This document shows positions 8,758 through 17,268 of a DNA stretch of 64,000 bases, piece by piece. The stretch's first letter is position 1, and each line of letters begins with the position of its first letter. The notes below the pieces were generated by a model. It searched no databases. It was not told the origin of the DNA and saw nothing but the letters and a program-made list of their open reading frames with translations. This DNA comes from Halothermothrix sp. (GTDB lineage Bacteria; Bacillota; Halanaerobiia; DY22613), in the NCBI GenBank assembly GCA_016841825.1, contig JAENYK010000017.1, positions 1-64,000 of the forward strand, read 5' to 3'. The position numbers and the translations under genes are program-made.

Positions 8758-10014
8758 TCATTGATCGGCTTTTAATGTATCCACCGGGTTAATCTGTGCT
8801 GCCTGGATCGCTGGATATAGACCGAAGATTATACTGATCAATACTATTGAAGCAAAACCTGAAACCCAGACTAACGGAGTGGAGCTGAGCGGGATTTCAA
8901 GGGTATTATTGATTGAATTTGTTCCTACGAGAAATAAAGGTACACCAATCAAACCACCCAGAAAACTTAATATAGTAGTTTCCAGGAGTACTAGTTTGAT
9001 CAGCTCTTTACGATTTGCTCCAAGTGCTTTGGCCAATCCAAAACTCTTCGATCTCCTGAGTACGCGGGCCATCATTAAGTTCATCAGATTAATCGCAGCA
9101 ACCAGAAGTACAGTACAGGAGAATATCCCCGCCGCTTTGATAAAAAAGTAAACAGACCTGCGAAAATCGCTTAAGTGAAAAGCAGGTGCCATTATTCCAA
9201 CTTTTCCGCCATATTTTCCTTTCAGATATTGATCTAGTTGTTTATGAAAAGTGAATAAATCAGTATTTTTATCAGCAATAACCTGGAACGAGAAAAGTTG
9301 ATCCGTATTTGAAAAGCTGGTAAATGGGACAAATACAAACTCATTAAGATCAGGTATGTCTGTAGAAAGGTTAGATATATCAACATCAGTAGTATCAACG
9401 ATCCCAATCACCGTATATCTCTTTCCACCTAAATCAAACTTCTTTCCAATAGGATTCTGCTCTGCAAAATACTTTTCTGCCACACCATTGCTTAAAACAA
9501 TTACTTTGTTCCAATCAATAAGATCTTGTTCATTAAAAAAAACTCCTCTGATAATAGATAATCCAAAAAAATCTGGAATTTTAGAATTTCCCCAACAGAC
9601 AAATACGTCTGACTGTTGAATTAACTTGTTAAATCGCAATGAATAGGGTTTTTCATTGGTGAAGATTTTGTGGCAACTCCAGAAAGTAGTAAAATCTAAT
9701 CCGCTAATAGAATCATTCAGTTCTAGATAATCCTGAAGAGTTAGCTGAATTCTTTCAGGTAATGAATGGTCGATTTCTTCTAAAGGGTTAACTAACTCTC
9801 CTAAATCTATATTATAGATAGGTCTGATTGTAAAAGTACGAAAAACCATAGAAGTTATATAATCCTGATTCTGATCGTCAATTCCCATAAATAGTCCGAT
9901 TATGCTGCAGATGACAATAACCCCAAAACTTATTCCGAGAATAACCAATAGTGATTCAAAAAAATTTCTTTTTATGTGTTTAAAAACCCATCTTAGTAAA
10001 TCGTGAAAAGACAT
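8758..10014 (-). CDS. MacB/FtsX-like ABC transporter permease
   Basis: Protein of 418 residues with the same layout as its neighbour: helix 1 near 18-45, an extracytoplasmic domain about 50-275, then three helices. The RSKSFGLAKALGANRKELIK segment is the cytoplasmic coupling region seen in MacB and LolE relatives. It is the first gene of a two-gene minus-strand operon (SD GGAGG upstream). The two proteins are paralogous but not close to each other, which suggests a heterodimeric permease. The required ATPase is not in the window. The pair lies between the sigma-54 activator and its probable target promoter. Confidence 0.8.
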   Translation of the reverse strand: MSFHDLLRWVFKHIKRNFFESLLVILGISFGVIVICSIIGLFMGIDDQNQDYITSMVFRTFTIRPIYNIDLGELVNPLEEIDHSLPERIQLTLQDYLELNDSISGLDFTTFWSCHKIFTNEKPYSLRFNKLIQQSDVFVCWGNSKIPDFFGLSIIRGVFFNEQDLIDWNKVIVLSNGVAEKYFAEQNPIGKKFDLGGKRYTVIGIVDTTDVDISNLSTDIPDLNEFVFVPFTSFSNTDQLFSFQVIADKNTDLFTFHKQLDQYLKGKYGGKVGIMAPAFHLSDFRRSVYFFIKAAGIFSCTVLLVAAINLMNLMMARVLRRSKSFGLAKALGANRKELIKLVLLETTILSFLGGLIGVPLFLVGTNSINNTLEIPLSSTPLVWVSGFASIVLISIIFGLYPAIQAAQINPVDTLKADQ

Positions 10015-10254
10015 ACTTATTACCCTCCAGAGTTAAATTTGTGTTTGCTAAAAATTAATATGCCAGTCAAATAACACTAAATGTATTTCTCTGTTCAGTA
10101 AAAAAGACCTTCAAAAATACCAAAAAAGAAAAAATTAGATAGATATTTTAAAATTGCTCGTAAACCCAATCAGTTGACGGGTAAAAAATATAGCGATATT
10201 TCTATTTAGCCGAAAGAGACAATCTTACATGAAGCTGACGTTGAATAAAAACTG

Positions 10255-10289
10255 GGTTATTGGAAATAAGATTTCCAATAACCTTTTTT
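10255..10289 (+). terminator. Strong hairpin with T-run, no gene upstream on this strand
   Basis: A perfect 13-bp stem (GGTTATTGGAAAT at 10255-10267, ATTTCCAATAACC at 10271-10283) has a 3-base loop and is followed by TTTTTT. On the plus strand it is a textbook terminator, yet no plus-strand gene precedes it. On the minus strand it is followed by a T-rich stretch as well. It may insulate the region or end a short untranslated RNA. This is the left part of the 706-base gap 10015-10720, which contains no supportable ORF. Confidence 0.6.
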
Positions 10290-10303
10290 CTTATGGAAAA
10301 AGG

Positions 10304-10344
10304 ATGATTCATTATTGTATCGAATTGATATAATAATGAATCAT
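10304..10344. promoter_or_regulatory. Perfect inverted repeat, candidate activator binding site
   Basis: ATGATTCATTATT (10304-10316) and AATAATGAATCAT (10332-10344) form a perfect 13-bp inverted repeat with a 15-base spacer. It lies about 250-290 bases upstream of the -24/-12 promoter at 10591, a distance at which enhancer-binding proteins commonly act by DNA looping. No T-run follows, so it is not a terminator. Its role as an upstream activating sequence is inferred. Confidence 0.45.
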
Positions 10345-10590
10345 CTGTATTGACAGCGCTTGAAGGGGGTTATTTTAAGTTATATCGGGAATTATCCCAA
10401 TTTTGATACATATATAAATCAATAAAGATGATTTCTTTCAGGATTGTGATATTAAGTCCTGCGGATAAAAATTTGGGTATGAAAGAGGAATTAAATAATG
10501 TTATTAATTTATGATAAAAAGGGGCTTTACGGGCTGATAATCCGGGGAAATCAGACTTTTTGAAAAAATAAACTTAAGCCGCTAAAGTAT

Positions 10591-10607
10591 TGGCACATAA
10601 ATTGCTA
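10591..10607 (+). promoter_or_regulatory. Sigma-54 (-24/-12) promoter of the lysine fermentation operon
   Basis: TGGCAC (10591-10596), five bases, then TTGCTA (10602-10607) matches the sigma-54 consensus TGGCAC-N5-TTGCWW, with the key GG and GC doublets at the correct spacing. The predicted start is near 10617, giving a leader of about 100 bases that contains a small hairpin (CCCTCTAA/TTAGGGGG, 10646-10664). kdd starts at 10721. A sigma-54 activator gene lies 3.2 kb upstream. Confidence 0.82.
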
Positions 10608-10720
10608 TCAACTAATAATGTGAAAATTCTGAGGTTGGAATTCTGCCCTCTAATGGTTAGGGGGATAATTCTATAGAATTTTATCGGACAATTAATTAAA
10701 TTTAAAGGGAGGTAAATATT

Positions 10721-11755
10721 ATGAAAAAAGGATGCAAATATGGAACTCATCGGGTAATTGAGCCAACGAAGACTTTGCCGCAGCCTGCCTGGAAGATAGA
10801 CAATACGATGGAGATTTATGATAATGAGATCTTGATTGATGTGAAGACACTTAATATTGACTCCGCTAGCTTTACGCAGATCAAACAGGACACTGGGGAA
10901 GATGTGGATAAGATAAAAGCCAGAATGTTGGAGATAGTTAACACCAGGGGTAAACACCACAATCCGGTTACTGGTTCTGGAGGAATGCTGGTGGGTGAAG
11001 TAAAAGCTATTGGTTCTGCTTTAAAGGGACGTGATTTACAGATTGGTGATAAGATTGCTACTCTGGTGTCACTGTCACTAACACCTTTGAAGATTTATGA
11101 GATTTTGGAAGTCAAAAAAGATATTGACCAGGTTCGAGTTAATGCTGAAGCTATTCTTTTTGAGAGCGGTATTTATGCCAAATTACCCGAAGATATGAGT
11201 GAGTCTCTGGCACTTGCAGTATTGGATGTAGCCGGAGCACCTGCACAGACTGCTAAGTTGGTTAAAGAGGGGGATACGGTTTTAATAATTGGTGCCGGTG
11301 GTAAATCTGGTCTGCTCTGTCTCCATCAGGCCAAAAAGATGGCTGGACCTACCGGTAAGGTTATTGCTTTTGAGTATAGTGACGAAGCCTGTCAACGGAT
11401 TAATGAGTTGAATCTGGCAGATATTATTCTTCAGGGAGATGCAACAGATGCCGTTGAAGTTTTGAACAAAGTAAAAGGGGTTACTGACGGGGAGATGGTA
11501 GATGTGACTATCAATAATGTCAATATTCCCAAAACAGAGATGGCTTCTATTCTGGCGACTAAAGAAAATGGAACCATTTATTTCTTTAGTATGGCTACTA
11601 GTTTTACGGCTGCAGCTCTCGGTGCTGAAGGTGTTGGTTCTGATGTGACAATGATTATTGGAAATGGTTATACTAAAAATCATGCAGAGATTGCTTTAAA
11701 TACTTTGCGAGAAAATGAAAGCTTGCGTGAACTGTTTACCAATCTCTATGTATAA
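10721..11755 (+). CDS. kdd: L-erythro-3,5-diaminohexanoate dehydrogenase
   Basis: NAD-dependent oxidative deamination of 3,5-diaminohexanoate to 5-amino-3-oxohexanoate plus ammonia, the step after lysine 5,6-aminomutase in lysine fermentation. It has 344 residues, with a nucleotide-binding glycine motif GAGGKSG at 191-197 within a Rossmann fold, preceded by a substrate domain that includes HHNPVTGSGGMLVG (79-92). Sequence and length fit the Kdd family. It is the first gene of the sigma-54 operon, and GGGAGG lies upstream of the ATG. It is followed after 12 bases by kamB. The canonical Kdd-kamBCDE neighbourhood strengthens the call. Confidence 0.92.
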   Translation: MKKGCKYGTHRVIEPTKTLPQPAWKIDNTMEIYDNEILIDVKTLNIDSASFTQIKQDTGEDVDKIKARMLEIVNTRGKHHNPVTGSGGMLVGEVKAIGSALKGRDLQIGDKIATLVSLSLTPLKIYEILEVKKDIDQVRVNAEAILFESGIYAKLPEDMSESLALAVLDVAGAPAQTAKLVKEGDTVLIIGAGGKSGLLCLHQAKKMAGPTGKVIAFEYSDEACQRINELNLADIILQGDATDAVEVLNKVKGVTDGEMVDVTINNVNIPKTEMASILATKENGTIYFFSMATSFTAAALGAEGVGSDVTMIIGNGYTKNHAEIALNTLRENESLRELFTNLYV

Positions 11756-11767
11756 TGAGAAATTGGG

Positions 11768-12832
11768 GTGACTGAGGTGCAAATAATTGATTATATTCTT
11801 CGCAGAGGCGTGAAAAGTGTTGCTATTGTTGGAATGGCAAAGAATGTAGGGAAGACTGTAACCCTGAACCATCTAATCCTAAAAGCCGAACAGGAAGGTT
11901 TAAGATTAGGAGTGACTTCAATTGGACGGGATGGTGAACGTATAGATGCCCTGAGTGCGGCTAATAAACCCCAGATTCAGGTTGTTTCAGGTACTCTGTT
12001 TGCCACAGCTCAGAGATCTTTAGAAAAAACCAGTATTCGGGCTCAGGTTGTTGCAGATACCGGTATTTCTACAGTTCTGGGGGGAGTGTATATCTATCAG
12101 GCTATGGAGGATGGTTTTGTGGAACTGGTCGGTCCCCACAGTCACTCCCAATTGGAGACGGTGCTTGACCTAATGCAGGAAGGAAGTGACCTGATAGTCA
12201 TAGATGGAGCTATCAATCGATCTAGTTCTGCCGCCCCTACTATCAGTGAGGGGGTCATTCTATCCACAGGAGCGGTTATCGGTTCAGATGTCTTGACTGT
12301 GGTGGAGAAGACAGTTTTTCAGGTCGGGTGTTTCAAATTACCGGTCGTGGAAGATCAGAGATTACAGGAAGTGGGATCTAAACTGGTGGAAGAGAATCAC
12401 GGTGGAATTGTCAGTAATACATACAATGTCAAATCTATCAAAATGCAAACAGCTCTTATCGGGATGGAGGAGATGATAGAATCTATCGCAGAAGATACCG
12501 CTTGTTTAATCCTGCCAGGGGCTTTAACTGAAGGACTGTTGACTACTCTGGAGGCCGAGATTGGTCAGGTATATAATCTGAACATTATTATTCAGGATGG
12601 AACCAGAGTCTTTTTAGAACCCCGAACATTTCATCGGTTTATCGGCAGAGGTGGTCAGATTCAGGTGCTAAATCCGATAAATTTATTGGCGGTTACAGTT
12701 AATAGTACCACACCGCAGGGAGTGCAGTTAAACCCGGATGAACTTTGCACAACACTGGCCCGTCAGTTGAAGAATATTCCTATCTATGATCTGGTATTGG
12801 GCAAAAGTATTCTTATTGGGAGGTCTCAATAA
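11768..12832 (+). CDS. kamB: Lysine 5,6-aminomutase reactivase subunit KamB
   Basis: Protein of 354 residues with a P-loop GMAKNVGKT at 22-30. It belongs with kamC to the ATP-dependent system thought to restore lysine 5,6-aminomutase after its adenosylcobalamin is damaged. The function is assigned from family and position; I see no other signature. The start is uncertain: a GTG at 11768 or a GTG at 11777, and the latter has a better placed GGGGTGA sequence. Its stop overlaps the start of kamC (TAATG), so the two are probably translationally coupled. Confidence 0.85.
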   Translation: MTEVQIIDYILRRGVKSVAIVGMAKNVGKTVTLNHLILKAEQEGLRLGVTSIGRDGERIDALSAANKPQIQVVSGTLFATAQRSLEKTSIRAQVVADTGISTVLGGVYIYQAMEDGFVELVGPHSHSQLETVLDLMQEGSDLIVIDGAINRSSSAAPTISEGVILSTGAVIGSDVLTVVEKTVFQVGCFKLPVVEDQRLQEVGSKLVEENHGGIVSNTYNVKSIKMQTALIGMEEMIESIAEDTACLILPGALTEGLLTTLEAEIGQVYNLNIIIQDGTRVFLEPRTFHRFIGRGGQIQVLNPINLLAVTVNSTTPQGVQLNPDELCTTLARQLKNIPIYDLVLGKSILIGRSQ

Positions 12833-14499
12833 TGTTTTTTATTCTTGATACGGCAGAACGTCTGGGCTTTACTCAGGTAATGGCAGAGATAGAACCTCAA
12901 TCTCCCCAGGGTAGAAAGCTGAAAAAAGAGATCAAACCCTTTATGCCGGGGGAGGAAGACGAGTTCTCACGGATGAGTTTTCGACTGGAGTCCTGGTTAA
13001 AGATCGTCAGATATACTAACATTTATAATGACATAAAACCACTATTGGCGGAACTTAAAAACATTGATGGAATTATCCAAAGGTTGTCCGACGGAATGGC
13101 TCTGGATGAATCTGAAATGTTCTCCATTAAAGCTAATCTGGTCTTAACCCGAAAAATCTGGAACAGACTGGAGATGATTCCGGCATTATTAAAGATAAAT
13201 CAGATAGATGAAGAACTAATTCCCACAGATCCCATCTTTAAGATTAGACCTTTGGATCAGCTTTGGGAGTTATTGAATCCCGGTCAGGTAGAATCTGAAC
13301 GGTTTTATGTGAGGGATGAGTATGATTCGAAATTGGCCCGGGTCCGTCAAAATCGAGATGAACTGCAGCGAAAAAAACGTCAGTTAAGACAGGAGTCACT
13401 ACAGGAACTGGAAGAGAAGTTGGGCTGGACTATTCCTTTTAATAACGAGTTAGCTGTGAGTACCGGAGATGAAGAACTTTTAACTTATCTACTGGCACGG
13501 ACAGATTTGCGTTTGGAACGGGAGACTTTTAGTGTCTATTATTTCCGCTGGACTCCCGGTGAAGCGATCCTGCGGATAGAAGAAGAGATAAAGGTTTTGG
13601 AAGATCAGGAAGAAGTGATCACTGAGCGGGTTTTGGATGATTTGAGTAAGAGAACTGTCCATTATGCTGAACAGTTGACCGATAATCAAATATATCTGGG
13701 AGAACTGGATTGGATGTTGGCTAAAGCTCACTTCGCCCTGCAGCATAACTGTATTCCGGCCAGATTAATGGAAGATAATGCAATAATGATTGCTAAAGGA
13801 CGCCATTTATTGGTGGAAGCCGAAGTTAAAAGCCGGGGAAATGAGTACACTCCTATAGATATCAGTATAAAGAATGGTGTAACGGTGATTACCGGTTCCA
13901 ATATGGGAGGGAAGACCATCAATTTGCGAATGGTTGGTCTTCTGGTAGCAATGGCTCAATATGGTTTGTATGTTCCGGCCTGGCGGATGAATTTTAGTTT
14001 GCGTAAATTTATTTATTTATCTATTGATGACGATCAAACCAAAGGTGATTTAAGTACTTTTGGCCAGGAGATTGTCGGTCTGAATAAGGCATTGCCTTTA
14101 AGGGATGGGGAAGGTTTGATGTTGATTGATGAGCTGGCCCGGGGAACTAATCCTGAAGAAGGCGGAGCACTGGGCAAAGCGATTATTAAATATCTGTTAG
14201 ATTCTCCAACGGTTACGATCTTGACAACTCATTTTACTGCTTTGACAACTGTTTCAGGAATTAGACATTTTAAAGTGATCGGGTTAAATCAGGACAGATA
14301 TGAACTTTTACAATCTAAATATGATGCTCTGGAAGCAGAAACGTCTCTGGAGATCATCAATCAATTAATGGATTATCGATTAATGGAAGTTGGAACTGGT
14401 GAAGAGGTTACCAGGGATGCCCTACGGGTAGCATCTTTACTCGGTTTAGATGAACAGATCATCCAGGATGCAGTTGATGAATTAAATGCAAATGCTTAG
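12832..14499 (+). CDS. kamC: Lysine 5,6-aminomutase reactivase ATPase KamC (MutS-like)
   Basis: Protein of 555 residues with a MutS-type ABC ATPase domain at its C-terminus: Walker A GSNMGGKT (355-362) and Walker B LMLIDELARGTNP (429-441). The N-terminal half is helical with a coiled coil at about 160-200, and lacks the mismatch-recognition domain of MutS. MutS-like proteins located between kdd and kamD are the KamC component of lysine aminomutase reactivation. It would use ATP hydrolysis to exchange inactivated cobalamin or remodel KamDE (family inference). Automatic annotation often mislabels it as a DNA repair protein. Confidence 0.88.
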   Translation: MFFILDTAERLGFTQVMAEIEPQSPQGRKLKKEIKPFMPGEEDEFSRMSFRLESWLKIVRYTNIYNDIKPLLAELKNIDGIIQRLSDGMALDESEMFSIKANLVLTRKIWNRLEMIPALLKINQIDEELIPTDPIFKIRPLDQLWELLNPGQVESERFYVRDEYDSKLARVRQNRDELQRKKRQLRQESLQELEEKLGWTIPFNNELAVSTGDEELLTYLLARTDLRLERETFSVYYFRWTPGEAILRIEEEIKVLEDQEEVITERVLDDLSKRTVHYAEQLTDNQIYLGELDWMLAKAHFALQHNCIPARLMEDNAIMIAKGRHLLVEAEVKSRGNEYTPIDISIKNGVTVITGSNMGGKTINLRMVGLLVAMAQYGLYVPAWRMNFSLRKFIYLSIDDDQTKGDLSTFGQEIVGLNKALPLRDGEGLMLIDELARGTNPEEGGALGKAIIKYLLDSPTVTILTTHFTALTTVSGIRHFKVIGLNQDRYELLQSKYDALEAETSLEIINQLMDYRLMEVGTGEEVTRDALRVASLLGLDEQIIQDAVDELNANA

Positions 14500-14517
14500 A
14501 AAAGGGGTGTTTAGTTG

Positions 14518-16077
14518 ATGGAGAAGAAGTTAAATCTGGATTTGAATGTAATTCAACGTGGTCGGGAAGCAGCCCGCAAAATTGCTAAACAGGTACAGGA
14601 TGACATTATCTTACCCAATACTACTGTTACTGTTGAGCGGACAGTGCTGCGTTTGTTGGGAGTAGATGGAGTTGATCATCAGGATGTACCATTGGCTAAT
14701 GTGGTTGTAGATCAGGTACATCGGGGTGGTGAACTGGATAAAGGCATTGCTTATTGGGTTGGCAATGCGATGGCTGCCAAAAAGATGACTGCTCAGGAAG
14801 TTGCTGAAGCTGCAGCCAGAGAAGAGTTACACTTACTGGATATTCCCACAGTTAGTTATGACCAGATCAAACAGGTTATTGAAGTAGAAGCAAAAAGATG
14901 GACAGATTTTATCTTTGAGCAGCGTCAGGAACGGGTGAATATGCAGAAAGCATTGGGAGTCGGGAGAACTCCAATGGTCTATGTAATTGTTGCTACCGGT
15001 AATATTTATGAGGATGTTATCCAGGCACAGGCTGCAGCCAAACAGGGTGCAGATATAGTAGCTGTGATTAGAACCACTGCCCAGAGTTTGTTAGACTATG
15101 TGCCTTATGGTGCTACTACTGAAGGATTTGGCGGAACCTATGCTACTCAAGAGAATTTCCGGATTATGCGGAAGGCTTTAGATGAAACCGGTCAGGAGAT
15201 CGGGCGATATATTCATCTCTGTAATTATTGTTCGGGTCTCTGTATGCCAGAGATTGCAGCTATGGGTGCTATTGAGAGATTGGATGTGATGCTCAATGAT
15301 GCTATGTATGGTATTCTTTTTAGAGATATTAATATGACCCGAACTTTTGTAGATCAACACTTTAGTCGGATGATTAACTCTGCAGCAGGGATTATCATCA
15401 ATACTGGTGAGGATAACTATCTGACCACTGCTGATGCTGTGGAAGAGGCTCATACGGTTCTGGCTTCGCAGTTGATTAATGAACAGATGGCTCTTAATTC
15501 CAATCTTCCGGAAGAACAGATGGGATTGGGGCATGCCTTTGAGATTAATCCCGATCTGGAAGACGGTTTTCTCTACGAGATCGCTCAAGCCCAGATGGCG
15601 AGGGAGATTTTTCCCAAAGCTCCATTAAAATATATGCCGCCTACCAAGTATATGACAGGTAATATTTTCAAAGGACACTTGATGGATGCTCTGTTTAATC
15701 TGACCGGAGTTTTGACTAATCAACATATTCAACTTCTGGGAATGTTGACAGAGGCGATTCATACTCCATTTTTACAGGATAGAGCTCTATCTATCGAAAA
15801 TGCCAAATATATATTCAACAATGCCCGCCATTTAAGTGAAGAGATCACTTTTAAGCAGGATGGAATTATTCAGAGAAGAGCACAGGAAGTATTGAATAAT
15901 GCAGTGAATATGTTAGAGGAAGTCGCTGAACTGGGATTGGTAGAAGCTATTGAAACCGGAATGTTTGCCGCAATTAAGCGTCCTGTCAATGGTGGTAAAG
16001 GATTAGAGGGTGTAGTCGCCAAAGCTGATACTTATTATAATCCATTCTACAGCCTGCTGAAAGGAGGCGTGGAGTAA
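14518..16077 (+). CDS. kamD: Lysine 5,6-aminomutase, alpha subunit
   Basis: Large subunit (519 residues from the ATG) of the B12- and PLP-dependent aminomutase that moves the terminal amino group of D-lysine or beta-lysine to C5. It forms the TIM-barrel that contacts the adenosyl moiety and PLP. The sequence matches the expected length and composition, with long conserved stretches such as CNYCSGLCMPEIAAMGAIER near 240. GGGGTG lies 9 bases before the ATG. An in-frame TTG precedes it directly at 14515. Its stop overlaps the kamE start (TAATGA). Confidence 0.93.
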   Translation: MEKKLNLDLNVIQRGREAARKIAKQVQDDIILPNTTVTVERTVLRLLGVDGVDHQDVPLANVVVDQVHRGGELDKGIAYWVGNAMAAKKMTAQEVAEAAAREELHLLDIPTVSYDQIKQVIEVEAKRWTDFIFEQRQERVNMQKALGVGRTPMVYVIVATGNIYEDVIQAQAAAKQGADIVAVIRTTAQSLLDYVPYGATTEGFGGTYATQENFRIMRKALDETGQEIGRYIHLCNYCSGLCMPEIAAMGAIERLDVMLNDAMYGILFRDINMTRTFVDQHFSRMINSAAGIIINTGEDNYLTTADAVEEAHTVLASQLINEQMALNSNLPEEQMGLGHAFEINPDLEDGFLYEIAQAQMAREIFPKAPLKYMPPTKYMTGNIFKGHLMDALFNLTGVLTNQHIQLLGMLTEAIHTPFLQDRALSIENAKYIFNNARHLSEEITFKQDGIIQRRAQEVLNNAVNMLEEVAELGLVEAIETGMFAAIKRPVNGGKGLEGVVAKADTYYNPFYSLLKGGVE

Positions 16078-16817
16078 TGAATATTGATATGAAAAACATT
16101 CGGCCTTATGGTGATACTTTAAATGATGGTGCTGTGCAATTAAGCTTTACTCTGCCAGTACCTGCGGGAGAAGAAGCCAAAGAAGCGGCGAAAATTATGG
16201 CAACCAAGATGGGATTAGAGGATGTTAGTGTAGTTTATATGGCTGATATGGGTATTGGTTTTAGCTTTTTTGTGGTCTATGGCAAGTCCACTCATTCTGT
16301 AGATATGACAGTTATTAAAGTTGCAAAAGTTGAAACTAATGTGCTGAATTTTTATCAGGTTAATGATTATATACGTGAAAAGATTGGGCGGAAAGTTAGC
16401 ATTGTCGGAGCGTGTACCGGTACCGATGCTCATACAGTTGGTCTGGATGCTATTATGAATATGAAAGGTTACGCCGGAGAATATGGTCTGGAGAGATACC
16501 CTGAGATTAATGCATACAATCTGGGTTCCCAGGTTCCCAACGAAGAGTTAATCAAAAAAGCAGTAGAACTAAACGCCGATGCTATTTTGGTCTCTCAGGT
16601 AGTAACTCAGAAGAATGTACATGTGGAGAATCTAACAAATCTGGTTGATCTATTAGATGCTGAGGGTTTGCGGGATAGGTTTATTCTAATTGTTGGAGGT
16701 CCAAGAATTAGTCATGAGCTGGCCCTGGAGTTGGGTTTTGATGCTGGTTTTAGTGTGGGAACTTTGCCTCCAGAGGTCGCTTCTTATATAGTTCAAACTT
16801 TGGCTGACCGATTTTAA
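16077..16817 (+). CDS. kamE: Lysine 5,6-aminomutase, beta subunit (cobalamin-binding)
   Basis: Small subunit of 246 residues. The base-off/His-on cobalamin motif DAHTVG is visible (axial His119), and Lys130 lies exactly 11 residues after it, matching the spacing of the cobalamin His and the PLP-binding Lys described for the Clostridium sticklandii enzyme. The C-terminal half is a B12-binding Rossmann domain with LIVGGPR near 205. It works as a complex with KamD. It is the last gene of the tight kdd-kam block; a 451-base gap with a palindromic repeat follows. Confidence 0.94.
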   Translation: MNIDMKNIRPYGDTLNDGAVQLSFTLPVPAGEEAKEAAKIMATKMGLEDVSVVYMADMGIGFSFFVVYGKSTHSVDMTVIKVAKVETNVLNFYQVNDYIREKIGRKVSIVGACTGTDAHTVGLDAIMNMKGYAGEYGLERYPEINAYNLGSQVPNEELIKKAVELNADAILVSQVVTQKNVHVENLTNLVDLLDAEGLRDRFILIVGGPRISHELALELGFDAGFSVGTLPPEVASYIVQTLADRF

Positions 16818-16842
16818 CAGAATTAGGTCAACGAAACCTATT

Positions 16843-16952
16843 TTTAACGACATTTCAGAAGGGAAGTTATCCAGCTTTTATAGGTGGGAGTATAAATAAC
16901 TAAATCGTGTTTATTTCAGTGGAGATACGAATTCCCTTCTGAGGTCGTTAAA
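16843..16952. repeat. Palindrome-ended intergenic repeat, copy 1
   Basis: The 110-bp element begins TTTAACGAC and ends GTCGTTAAA. A second inverted pair, CAGAAGGGAA and TTCCCTTCTG, lies inside. The element is about 80 percent identical by eye to 41561-41668. It starts 26 bases after the kamE stop. As RNA it would form a long stem with a structured loop. It matches no riboswitch I know. It could be a MITE, a REP-like repeat or a noncoding RNA. Confidence 0.75.
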
Positions 16953-17268
16953 CTTAAAGCATTAACAGCTTGCTGTCAATGGAACTTTAATACATTAGAT
17001 GATGGGATTAGTAACAGGAAAGATGTGTTTTTCAGTATTTTCATAATATTCAGTTATAAATGTAGATGAGGGGGTGGAAACGGAAACCAGATGTCGGAAT
17101 GGGTGATTGGTTTTGAGTGGTCTATGTTAGACTAGTTGTTGGAAGATCAGTAATTGGCAGTCTGGAATGGGGTAAGTAGTAGGTAGTAGAAAGTTATTGA
17201 GCGATAACTTTAAGTAAGAAATAGTTTGGCGGCAGTTAAAAATTAGCTTCAAAGAAGGGAGAAGTGAG
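16953..17268. other. Noncoding gap before the NhaC gene
   Basis: No supportable ORF is seen here. The stretch is purine-rich on the plus strand. It holds a perfect 8-bp palindrome (AAAGTTAT/ATAACTTT, 17190-17211) about 60 bases before the NhaC start. I looked for a -24/-12 promoter and found only TGGC sequences without the GC doublet at the right distance. A promoter for 17269 probably lies here but is not evident. Confidence 0.4.

Noticed and set aside
10015-10720. Cobalamin riboswitch ahead of the kam genes
   Set aside because: I looked for the B12 box and the AdoCbl core and found only short hairpins and the sigma-54 promoter.
11282-11683. Minus-strand 133-codon frame across kdd
   Set aside because: Antisense shadow of kdd with His/Ser/Asn-rich sequence and no start signal.
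16953-17268. Sigma-54 promoter ahead of the NhaC gene
   Set aside because: TGGC sequences near 17155 and 17227 lack a GC doublet at the required distance.
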